A DNA stretch of 13,898 nucleotides, taken from positions 1 to 13,898 of the forward strand of contig CANKQN010000012.1 in the NCBI GenBank assembly GCA_947485035.1. The letters run 5' to 3'. Positions 1 to 6,486 of the stretch are shown here, piece after piece; position 1 is the stretch's first letter, and each line of letters opens with the position of its first letter. Below the pieces are notes generated by a model. It ran no database searches. It had not been told where the DNA came from and was given only the letters and a program-made list of their open reading frames with translations. The stretch is from Rickettsiales bacterium. Lineage in GTDB: Bacteria > Pseudomonadota > Alphaproteobacteria > Rickettsiales > Deianiraeaceae. The position numbers and the translations under genes were made by a program.

Positions 1-1307
1 CGACCATTCCCCACATTTTTCATGTCGGCAACGGAAGAATCGATCATTTTATCATATTTTTCGTTAAGGGGAAGTCTCCAAACGCCATCACCAGAATTTT
101 TCGCCGCTTCTTCAATTTTTGATGCAATTTCATCGTCGTTTGCCATGTAACCAGCAAAAACATCAGCAAGGGCAACAGTCACGGCACCTGTTAAAGTTGC
201 ATAATTCACCATGAATTTTGGTTTGTAATTTTTTTGTGCATAATAAAGAACATCGCCAAGAACAAGGCGACCTTCCGCATCAGTGTTAAGTACTTCAACT
301 GTTTGACCAGACATAGATTTTAAAACATCGCCGGGACGGTAAGCCCTTGCATCAACAAGGTTTTCAACAAGTCCAACCAATGCAACAACATTCACACGAA
401 GCTTCATTTTGGAAATAATACGCAGTGAAGTGAAAGCAACAGCAGAACCGCCCATGTCAATTTTCATATCCTCCATTCCGTTTGCAGGTTTGATAGAAAG
501 TCCGCCTGAATCAAAGCAAACACCTTTTCCAACAAGGGCAAGGTCAAAATCGTTTTTCATAGAATTTCCCTTGTATTCCATAATAACCATTTTGGATTCA
601 TTAAACCCAGCACGACCAACCGCCAAAAGCATTCCCATGCCAATTTCTTCCATTTCTTTTGCACCAACAACACGCACTTTAACATTCTCATCAAAGGCTT
701 CGTTTATCATTGAAGAATATGAAACTGGGTTGAGATCCGTTGATGGATAATTCACCAAATGCCTTGCAAGCATTATGTTTTTCACAACATGGATAATTTC
801 TTGCGTATCTTCATTTGAAATTGATTCAATGTTGATTTCCTTCAAACTTGGTTCTTTGCCTTCAATTTTTTTGGAGAAAAAATCGTTGAAGCGATAATTT
901 CTTAACACAAGTCCTTGCACAACTTGAATTTGCGTTTCAGTTTTTAATGTTGGCATTAGAAGGTTAATTGATTGAATCTTGCGTGAGTTCACGGAATTGC
1001 AAATTTCTGAACCGAGCTCCTGTTGAGTCAGGACATCTTTTGAGTTAATGTCCTTTTTTGCAAGGTGGATTAAATATTGTTTATCGCCAATGATAGCATG
1101 TCCACTTTGACCAACTTTTCCTTCAAAAGATGGAGAAATTGCAAGGAATTTCAGGATTGCATCGGCATTTTGCGGAACGATTTTTAGCAATTCTTCTTTG
1201 AAAGAAGTATTTTCAAGAACGATCACCGTAATTGAAGCGGGGTTTGTTAGAAGATGAATTTTTGGCAGATATTTCACAGCTTTTGCTTGGAAATCGTTAA
1301 ATTGCAT
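1..1307 (-). CDS. pepA: Leucyl aminopeptidase (M17 family), 3' end cut by window edge
   Basis: Cytosolic dinuclear-metal aminopeptidase that removes N-terminal residues from peptides. I translated the minus strand from the ATG at 1307; it stays open for 435 codons to the window edge, so roughly the last 60-70 residues of a ~500-residue family member are missing. The C-terminal catalytic domain is clear: GKG-x3-DSGG gives metal ligands Lys261 and Asp266, followed by Lys273 (in SIKP) and an Asp in the KIDMGG stretch. The signature NTDAEGRL supplies Asp343, Glu345 and the catalytic Arg347. All keep a constant offset of nine from E. coli PepA (Lys270, Asp275, Asp352, Glu354, Arg356), so the site looks intact. 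The N-terminal ~150 residues are divergent, as is usual. The start lies 14 bp after the panD stop, so it is probably the last visible gene of the dsbB-serS-panD-pepA unit. Family assignment is secure; the physiological substrate is not known. Confidence 0.95.
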   Translation of the reverse strand, partial: MQFNDFQAKAVKYLPKIHLLTNPASITVIVLENTSFKEELLKIVPQNADAILKFLAISPSFEGKVGQSGHAIIGDKQYLIHLAKKDINSKDVLTQQELGSEICNSVNSRKIQSINLLMPTLKTETQIQVVQGLVLRNYRFNDFFSKKIEGKEPSLKEINIESISNEDTQEIIHVVKNIMLARHLVNYPSTDLNPVSYSSMINEAFDENVKVRVVGAKEMEEIGMGMLLAVGRAGFNESKMVIMEYKGNSMKNDFDLALVGKGVCFDSGGLSIKPANGMEDMKIDMGGSAVAFTSLRIISKMKLRVNVVALVGLVENLVDARAYRPGDVLKSMSGQTVEVLNTDAEGRLVLGDVLYYAQKNYKPKFMVNYATLTGAVTVALADVFAGYMANDDEIASKIEEAAKNSGDGVWRLPLNEKYDKMIDSSVADMKNVGNG

Positions 1308-1321
1308 ATATTATTTATTAG

Positions 1322-1675
1322 TTATTTTATGATAAAATTTGTGTTGGAATCTTGCATTAGCAACACTTTTGGTTCCCAGTTTTGTGCAATTTCCGGCGAA
1401 ATTTCGCAGTATGCGCAAACAATTATGCGGTCGCCTTTTTGAACAAGTCGCGCCGCTGCTCCGTTAATGCACACTTCGTTTTTGATATCAACAGGCACGG
1501 CATATGTTGCAAATCTTTCTCCGTTGTTTATGTTATAAATTTCCACTTTTTGATAAGCTAAAATCCCTGATTCACGCAGAATCTCTCTATCAATAAAAAT
1601 CGAGCCTTCATAAGTGAGTTCAGAATTTGTAACAATTGCGCGATGTAATTTTGCTTGTAAAACGGTGATAATCAT
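1322..1675 (-). CDS. panD: Aspartate 1-decarboxylase precursor
   Basis: Makes beta-alanine from L-aspartate for pantothenate and coenzyme A synthesis. PanD is a pyruvoyl enzyme that cleaves itself between Gly24 and Ser25. Here YEGS places Gly24-Ser25 exactly at that position, and Arg54 and Tyr58 (ERFATY) sit at the substrate-binding and proton-donor positions of the E. coli enzyme. The NGAAA motif that follows is also present. The 117-residue length is near the usual 115-130. The ATG overlaps the serS TGA as ATGA (1672-1675), which fixes the start and implies translational coupling. No other pantothenate gene (panB, panC, panE) is in the window, so whether the whole pathway exists cannot be judged. 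Confidence 0.96.
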   Translation of the reverse strand: MIITVLQAKLHRAIVTNSELTYEGSIFIDREILRESGILAYQKVEIYNINNGERFATYAVPVDIKNEVCINGAAARLVQKGDRIIVCAYCEISPEIAQNWEPKVLLMQDSNTNFIIK

Positions 1676-2940
1676 AGATGTTTAATAATCGAAATTCCCA
1701 TTGTGTTTTGTAAAACTGTTGGAACGGTAATTGTACCGTCTTCGTTTTGATAATTTTCCAGTATCGCAACAATTGTTCTTCCAACTGCAAGTGCTGAACC
1801 ATTTAGTGTGTGCACAAAACTTGTGTCTTTTTCTCCGGCTTTTTTGTAACGAGTCTGCATTCTGCGTGCCTGAAACGAACCAGTGTTTGAAATTGATGAA
1901 ATTTCACGATACTTCCCCTGTGATGGCACCCAGACTTCGATATCATAAGTTTTTTGTGCACCAGCACCAATATCCCCAGCACAAAGCAAGACGACACGGT
2001 AAGGAAGACCAAGTTTTTGAAGGATTTCTTCTGATGTTTGAAGCATTTTTTCGTGCTCTTTTTTGGAATCGTCTTCGCTTGCAATCGTTACAAGCTCAAC
2101 TTTCAAAAATTGATGTTGACGAATCATACCCGTTGTGTCTTTTCCTGCGGAACCAGCTTCGCTTCTAAAACATGGAGTTGCTGCCGTTAAGCGAATTGGA
2201 AGTTCGAATTCTTGCAAAATTTTGCCAGAAACCATATTTGTCAAAGAAACTTCTGCGGTTGGAATGAGGTATCTTCCATCTGTTGTTTTAAAGAAATCGC
2301 CTTCAAACTTTGGCAATTGTCCAGTTCCAAAAAATGCTTGCGGGTTCACCAAGTATGGCGTGGAAATTTCCTCATAACCAGCATCGCAATTGTGTTCAAG
2401 CATAAAGTTTTTAAGGCATCTTTCAAGCTTTGCTAAATGCGAGCGAAGATAGACAAATCTTGAACCGGAAACGATTGCTGCCGTTTCAAAATCCATTTGT
2501 GAAAGGCTCACACCAAGTTCGTTGTGAGGCTTTGGCGTGAAAGAAAACTCTCTTGGGTTTCCCCATTTTTTGATTTCAACATTGAAGTTTTCGTCCGATC
2601 CTTCTGGAACAACATCTTCAAGTGCGTTTGGCGCAGATGCAAGAATTTCTGAAATTTTTTCTTCAAGTTGGGTTAGTTCAACAAGAATTTGTGGCAATGT
2701 TTCCTTTATGTGATTGGATTCTTCCATCAGGTGATCGGCATCTTGTTTTTGAGACTTCAAAATTCCGATTTCCTTTGCAATTTTATTGCGTTTGGCTTGC
2801 AAATCTTCCGATGATTGAATCAATTCAAGGCGTTTGTTTTCAAGATTTTCAATTTCAGAGAAATCAAATTCAAAGCCACGCTTCTTCCAAGAATTTTCAA
2901 ATAATTCACGATTTTGTAAAAACCACTTTGCAGAAAGCAT
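1672..2940 (-). CDS. serS: Seryl-tRNA synthetase
   Basis: Class II aminoacyl-tRNA synthetase that charges tRNA-Ser (and tRNA-Sec where present). At 422 residues it is full length. Residues ~30-105 are charged and heptad-like, matching the long antiparallel coiled-coil arm that grips the tRNA-Ser variable loop. The catalytic core follows: the TAE loop (228-230) of the seryl-adenylate site, motif 2 as FRSEAGSAGKDT (258-269) with the ATP-binding Arg259, and motif 3 around NGSALAVGR (380-388). The MIRQHQF segment is also typical. It starts at an ATG 25 bp after the dsbB stop and overlaps panD by four bases, so it lies inside a minus-strand operon. Nothing is missing, and I see no reason to doubt activity. 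Confidence 0.97.
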   Translation of the reverse strand: MLSAKWFLQNRELFENSWKKRGFEFDFSEIENLENKRLELIQSSEDLQAKRNKIAKEIGILKSQKQDADHLMEESNHIKETLPQILVELTQLEEKISEILASAPNALEDVVPEGSDENFNVEIKKWGNPREFSFTPKPHNELGVSLSQMDFETAAIVSGSRFVYLRSHLAKLERCLKNFMLEHNCDAGYEEISTPYLVNPQAFFGTGQLPKFEGDFFKTTDGRYLIPTAEVSLTNMVSGKILQEFELPIRLTAATPCFRSEAGSAGKDTTGMIRQHQFLKVELVTIASEDDSKKEHEKMLQTSEEILQKLGLPYRVVLLCAGDIGAGAQKTYDIEVWVPSQGKYREISSISNTGSFQARRMQTRYKKAGEKDTSFVHTLNGSALAVGRTIVAILENYQNEDGTITVPTVLQNTMGISIIKHL

Positions 2941-2965
2941 GCAACCATAAAAAGTTAAGTATGTC

Positions 2966-3442
2966 CTAATTTTTCTTAACTTTTTGTTTTGTCAAGAAAA
3001 AAATTTGCAAACAGGCGATTGCGGAAAATATCACAATGTTTGACCAGACAAGCTCAATGCCAAAAAATGTTGCTTTTACCGAACATGGCATGGTGTTTTC
3101 AAGTGTAAGTTGGAATGATTCAAACCCGTCAGATGTCGCATTTTCTGTTTTTAATTGGCACGATGCTACACCATATTGAACGAATTTATGATAAATTGAT
3201 ATCAAAAGACAGAAAATCACCACTATTAAGCAGGTGAATTTTGGCAATTTTTTCCATATTGAAGCAAGGAAAAGCACGGATGAAAGTATGAAATAGAGCC
3301 ATCTTTCGATTTTACACAGAATGCAAGGGCTTAGATTTTGTGTTATTTCTAATATAAATGATGCGATAAATATTATAAATAGAAAAAAACTTAAAAAAAA
3401 GTGAATTTTTTTAATAAAAACACTTGACAGATAATTTTTCAT
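2966..3442 (-). CDS. dsbB: DsbB-family disulfide bond formation protein
   Basis: Inner-membrane quinone-linked oxidase that re-oxidises the periplasmic thiol oxidase DsbA. The 158-residue protein has four hydrophobic segments (about 14-33, 48-64, 69-86 and 131-151). A CILC motif (Cys40-Cys43) follows the first segment, and a second cysteine pair, Cys95 and Cys120, lies in the loop between segments three and four. This is the DsbB arrangement of two redox-active periplasmic loops. The SPCILCKIERW stretch resembles the family's PC-x-LC-x2-QR, with the Arg kept. I chose the ATG at 3442: the frame also opens at 3538, but those 32 extra residues are hydrophilic and run across the start of the diverging gene. 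No dsbA is visible. Family is confident on topology and cysteines, though overall identity to well-known DsbB looks low. Confidence 0.85.
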   Translation of the reverse strand: MKNYLSSVFIKKIHFFLSFFLFIIFIASFILEITQNLSPCILCKIERWLYFILSSVLFLASIWKKLPKFTCLIVVIFCLLISIYHKFVQYGVASCQLKTENATSDGFESFQLTLENTMPCSVKATFFGIELVWSNIVIFSAIACLQIFFLTKQKVKKN

Positions 3443-3480
3443 AATAATAGACAGTTTTATAAACAATTTTAAAGAAGGGT

Positions 3481-3999
3481 ATGTCGAAAAATCAAGGAGG
3501 AATTGTCCAATATGTGGATTTTCATCGTGATGAAGCAATTAAAATTATTGCTGAAACTAAAAAAACATCAAAACGATTAAAAAAAACTCCAACCAAACAA
3601 ATAAAGCAAGAAACAATTGTAATTGTTGAGCAAAAAACCGCTGAACTTATTCAGTTTATAAGCTCATCTGTTGAAAGCAAAAGTGCTGTTCAGCAGGAGG
3701 TTAAACCCGTTGCAATTAAAAAAACAGCGAAGTCTGTGAAAAAAGTAACAGCTGTGAAATCCAAGAAGGAAGTTGCAAAAGTTGAAGAAATCGTTGAAGC
3801 AAAGACGAATATTATTCGTGCATTTTTTGAAAAAAACAAGGAATATTACGACATTGCCGGCATTTTGGATAATACGCGTGACTCAAGAATTAATGTCATC
3901 AAGGATATCACGAACGAGCAAATTCACAAAAAAGCCGTGAATGCGATTATAAAATCCGTGAAATCTTCAAGAAAGTTCAAGCTTGAAAAGGCGTCGTAA
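3481..3999 (+). CDS. Lysine-rich protein of unknown function
   Basis: I do not recognise this 172-residue protein. It is strongly basic and low-complexity from about residue 25 to 105 (many KK, KT and KS steps, with Val, Ala and Glu), and it looks disordered. The C-terminal ~65 residues (from about 107) are better balanced, with aromatic and hydrophobic residues and predicted helices, so a small folded domain may sit there. There is no signal peptide or membrane segment. It could bind nucleic acid or be ribosome-associated, but that is inference from charge only. It is followed after 8 bp by tatD and is probably co-transcribed with it. The start is uncertain: AAGAAGGG lies only about 2 bp from the ATG at 3481, while a stronger AAGGAGG lies inside the frame at 3494-3500, with an in-frame GTG at 3514. 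The TATAAA at 3458-3463 is a possible -10. Confidence 0.7.
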   Translation: MSKNQGGIVQYVDFHRDEAIKIIAETKKTSKRLKKTPTKQIKQETIVIVEQKTAELIQFISSSVESKSAVQQEVKPVAIKKTAKSVKKVTAVKSKKEVAKVEEIVEAKTNIIRAFFEKNKEYYDIAGILDNTRDSRINVIKDITNEQIHKKAVNAIIKSVKSSRKFKLEKAS

Positions 4000-4007
4000 T
4001 TTGCAAA

Positions 4008-4790
4008 ATGTTGATAGATAGTCACGCGCATATTTCGTATTTTGATAAAGACGAGCAACTTGAAGTTATCAACAGAGCGTTTAATTCAGGCGTGCGTTTG
4101 ATAAATAATATCTCGACAAATGTGAGTAATTTTCAAGAATTGCTTGCATCATGCTACGATTTTCCAAATATATACTGCACGGTTGGAACTCATCCTTGTA
4201 ATGTTCAGGACGAGCCAAGCATCACGTATGAAACCCTTCTTGCAATTGCAAAAAATCATAAAAAAGTAATTGGCATTGGTGAAACTGGTCTTGATTTTTT
4301 TCATGACGAAACTCACAAAAAATTGCAAATTCATCAATTTCAAGAACATATTTTTGCAGCTGTGAAGTTAAAAATGCCAATCATTGTACATACTCGCAAC
4401 GCTGAAAATGAGACTCTTGAAATCCTCACAAATGCACGAAATAAATTTGGTGATGATTTAAAAATTCTAATCCATTGTTTTACTGGTGGCTTGGAGTTTT
4501 GCGAAAAATTGCTCAAAATTGATTCCTACATTTCTTATAGTGGAATTATAACATTTAAAAATGCGAAAGAAATTGTTGCCTCAATGCTTGCAACACCGTT
4601 AAACAGATTGATTATTGAGACTGATAGTCCGTATCTTGCACCAGAACCAATGCGTGGGAAGAAAAATGAGCCTGCATTTGTAAAATTCGTTGCTGAAAAA
4701 ATTGCAAAATTACGTGAATTGAGCTGCGAAGAGATTGAGCGGGTGAGTGCTCAAAACTTTTGCGAATTATTCTGTGTTAAACCCGTGTGA
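4008..4790 (+). CDS. tatD: TatD-family metal-dependent hydrolase (YcfH type)
   Basis: TIM-barrel hydrolase of the TatD DNase family; characterised members are metal-dependent 3'-5' nucleases or D-aminoacyl-tRNA deacylase-like enzymes. All expected metal ligands are visible in 260 residues: DSHAH gives His6 and His8, GETGLDF gives Glu92, VHTR gives His128, HCFTGG gives His156, and ETDSPYLAP gives Asp206. The length equals the family norm and the N-terminal MLIDSHAH is canonical, so the start is certain. It begins 8 bp after the lysine-rich gene. Its last 40 bp overlap antisense with the 3' end of sdhE. In many alphaproteobacteria a homologue sits after metG; here that neighbour is absent. The true substrate cannot be told from sequence. 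Confidence 0.95.
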   Translation: MLIDSHAHISYFDKDEQLEVINRAFNSGVRLINNISTNVSNFQELLASCYDFPNIYCTVGTHPCNVQDEPSITYETLLAIAKNHKKVIGIGETGLDFFHDETHKKLQIHQFQEHIFAAVKLKMPIIVHTRNAENETLEILTNARNKFGDDLKILIHCFTGGLEFCEKLLKIDSYISYSGIITFKNAKEIVASMLATPLNRLIIETDSPYLAPEPMRGKKNEPAFVKFVAEKIAKLRELSCEEIERVSAQNFCELFCVKPV

Positions 4791-5032
4791 AATTTCTGAA
4801 TAGTTTCAACGATTTCTGAGTATTTTTCGGGAGATTTTTGCTCGTTCGTAAGCCATGCATAAATATCCCAATCTGGTTCATAAATAAAATCAGAGTATAT
4901 TTTCAGAAATTGTGCAGTCATATCTTTAAGGGTGTTGCGTGCGAAGTATCCAAGCAGAATATCAGTTTCCTTGCAACCTCTGTGCCACGATTTATGTATT
5001 AATTCTCGTAGGTAATTTTCATCGTGAATCAT
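4751..5032 (-). CDS. sdhE: SdhE/Sdh5-family succinate dehydrogenase assembly factor
   Basis: Small soluble protein that promotes covalent attachment of FAD to the flavoprotein subunit of succinate dehydrogenase (complex II). The family signature RG-x2-E is present as RGCKE at residues 18-22, followed by the alphaproteobacterial-style TDILLGYFA and, further on, PDWDIYAWL, matching the conserved acidic/aromatic segment. Length is 93 residues (family ~80-100). I chose the ATG at 5032: its first bases overlap the pgk TGA as ATGA (5029-5032), whereas the longer reading uses a TTG at 5041 inside pgk. It is the last gene of the nuoL-atpC-pgk-sdhE unit and runs 40 bp into the converging tatD. Complex II genes are not in the window. 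Confidence 0.88.
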   Translation of the reverse strand: MIHDENYLRELIHKSWHRGCKETDILLGYFARNTLKDMTAQFLKIYSDFIYEPDWDIYAWLTNEQKSPEKYSEIVETIQKFHTGLTQNNSQKF

Positions 5033-6195
5033 TTTTTGCAAACAGAAATTCCGGGTAAATCTTTGCCTTCTAAAAATTCAAGAAATGCACCGCCTCCAGT
5101 TGAAATGTATGTCATTTGGTTTGCCAATCCAAAGCTTGAAATAGCAGAGACGACATCACCGCCCCCAATTATTGACGAAATCGTGCCAAGTGCTGTATAT
5201 TTAGCGATAATTCTTGCAATAGATTCCGTTCCGCATGCAAATGTTTTCATTTCAAATGCTCCAAGCGGTCCATTCCAAAGGATATTCTCCACAGATTGTG
5301 CCACAGTTTCAACCTCGTGTTCAAGCGAAGCATCGACTATTATATCGTTATCTTGAATATTTTTTATGCTTTTGATCGAAATTTCTGCACCATTTTTGAA
5401 CTGCGATGCCACTGCGACAAACTGCGGAATAATAATTTCTGTTCCAGCGGCTTTTGCGTTTGCTAAAATTTCAAGACATACCATAGAAAACTCTTCCTCA
5501 AAGAGAGATTTTCCAACGCAAAATCCTTGCGCGTAAAGAAATGTGTTCGCCATGCCTCCGCCAAGAATTATATATTTTGCTTTGTGGATTAAATTGTTTA
5601 GAAGATCGATTTTTGTTGAGACTTTTGAGCCGCCAATTATCGCACAGATTTTATCTTTTTGTGCGTTTTCTAGTATCGATTCGATTGTGAAAATTTCTTT
5701 TTGCAATAAAATTCCAGCGTGAACTTTGGTATATTTTGCAATGCCTGAAATTGAAGCGTGCGGTCTGTGAGATGCGCCAAATGCATCGTTGATATAGAAA
5801 TCTGCAATATTTGCAAGTGCTTTGCTAAGATCATCATCGTTTTTTTCTTCGCCAGCAAGGAAACGAATATTTTCCAAAATAACAATTTGTGACTTTGTAT
5901 TTTGAATGTTTTCAAGTGTTGAAAGTTCAACTTTTTGACCGTAAATCTTTTCTAACTCATGCAATATATGACCAAGAGACATTTCCGGAACAATTTTCCC
6001 TTTTGGTCTGCCAAAGTGTGCAATAATGATAATTTTTTTTGCACACTTTTCCAATGCAAACTTGATTGTTTGATAAGATTCAACGATGCGAGTGTTATCT
6101 TGCACAAAACCATATTCAAATGGAACGTTGATATCTGTGCGAATTGCCACGATTTTACCTTCAAGATTTAACTCCTGAATAGTGTTATATTTCAT
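5029..6195 (-). CDS. pgk: Phosphoglycerate kinase
   Basis: Glycolytic/gluconeogenic enzyme that transfers phosphate between 1,3-bisphosphoglycerate and ADP. The 388 residues cover both lobes. The N-terminal substrate side shows RTDINVP (Arg19, Asp21, Asn23), DNTRI, HFGRPKG (60-66), and the ENIRF and NDAFGASHRPHAS segments. The C-terminal nucleotide side shows GGSKVSTK, LGGGMANTF, WNGPLGAFE, the GGGD loop (344-347) and STGGGAFLEFLEG near the end. All key motifs are intact. It starts 15 bp after the atpC stop, and its TGA overlaps the sdhE ATG. Having pgk in one unit with complex I, ATP synthase and complex II genes is unusual: in most relatives it sits with gap/fba or alone. Presence of pgk implies at least part of lower glycolysis or gluconeogenesis is kept. 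Confidence 0.97.
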   Translation of the reverse strand: MKYNTIQELNLEGKIVAIRTDINVPFEYGFVQDNTRIVESYQTIKFALEKCAKKIIIIAHFGRPKGKIVPEMSLGHILHELEKIYGQKVELSTLENIQNTKSQIVILENIRFLAGEEKNDDDLSKALANIADFYINDAFGASHRPHASISGIAKYTKVHAGILLQKEIFTIESILENAQKDKICAIIGGSKVSTKIDLLNNLIHKAKYIILGGGMANTFLYAQGFCVGKSLFEEEFSMVCLEILANAKAAGTEIIIPQFVAVASQFKNGAEISIKSIKNIQDNDIIVDASLEHEVETVAQSVENILWNGPLGAFEMKTFACGTESIARIIAKYTALGTISSIIGGGDVVSAISSFGLANQMTYISTGGGAFLEFLEGKDLPGISVCKK

Positions 6196-6196
6196 G

Positions 6197-6210
6197 TTTT
6201 TTGCAAAAAA
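6197..6210. repeat. Perfect 14-bp palindrome in atpC-pgk gap
   Basis: TTTTTTGCAAAAAA is its own reverse complement and fills nearly all of the 15-bp gap between the atpC stop and the pgk ATG. A paired form would have no loop and only two G-C pairs, so it is a poor terminator. It may simply be an A/T-rich spacer. Related TTTGCAAA or TTTTTTGCAAA words occur just upstream of tatD (4001-4008) and at the pgk/sdhE junction (5033-5043). Confidence 0.4.
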
Positions 6211-6486
6211 TTATGAAGCTTTCTGCAATTTTTCTTCCTCAATCGTTACAACGCAAGTGTTGTTAATAAACCTGATGAATCCTGATGCTATAATGATTTC
6301 GTGTGAAGATTTTGTAGAATCCATAACTTTAATTTGACCATCTTTCAAGCCAGAAAGAAGTGGTATGTGGTCTGGTAACAGAGTAATTTCCCCAGAAATT
6401 GATGGCATTGTGATTGACGAAATATCGCCGTGAAATTTTATGCCGTTTTTACTGATTACTTTTAGTTGAATAAATTTTTCAGCCAT
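6211..6486 (-). CDS. atpC: F1 ATP synthase epsilon subunit, beta-sandwich domain only
   Basis: Part of the central stalk of F1Fo ATP synthase, at the membrane-facing cytosolic side. The 91 residues match the N-terminal beta-sandwich: a MPSISGEITLLPDHIPLL segment aligns with the family's G-x-F/I-x-x-LP-x-H-x-PLL signature, followed by the GQIKV strand. The usual second domain, a C-terminal two-helix hairpin of ~45-50 residues that can inhibit ATP hydrolysis, is absent: the protein stops at EEEKLQKAS. Typical length is 130-140. The stop is not near a homopolymer, so I read this as a genuinely short form. The ATG lies inside nuoL (25-bp overlap), and pgk follows 15 bp later. No other atp gene is nearby, although atpC normally follows atpD, so it has been relocated. 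Confidence 0.9.
   Translation of the reverse strand: MAEKFIQLKVISKNGIKFHGDISSITMPSISGEITLLPDHIPLLSGLKDGQIKVMDSTKSSHEIIIASGFIRFINNTCVVTIEEEKLQKAS

Noticed and set aside
409..750. Plus-strand frame of 113 codons
   Set aside because: It lies antisense inside pepA, whose minus-strand frame carries all metal-ligand motifs; this is a shadow.
3443..3538. N-terminal extension of DsbB from 3538
   Set aside because: It would overlap the diverging gene and put a hydrophilic stretch before the first membrane segment; the ATG at 3442 fits the family.
6197..6210. Intrinsic terminator between atpC and pgk
   Set aside because: The palindrome has no loop and only two G-C pairs, and the flanking genes are co-oriented with a 15-bp gap.
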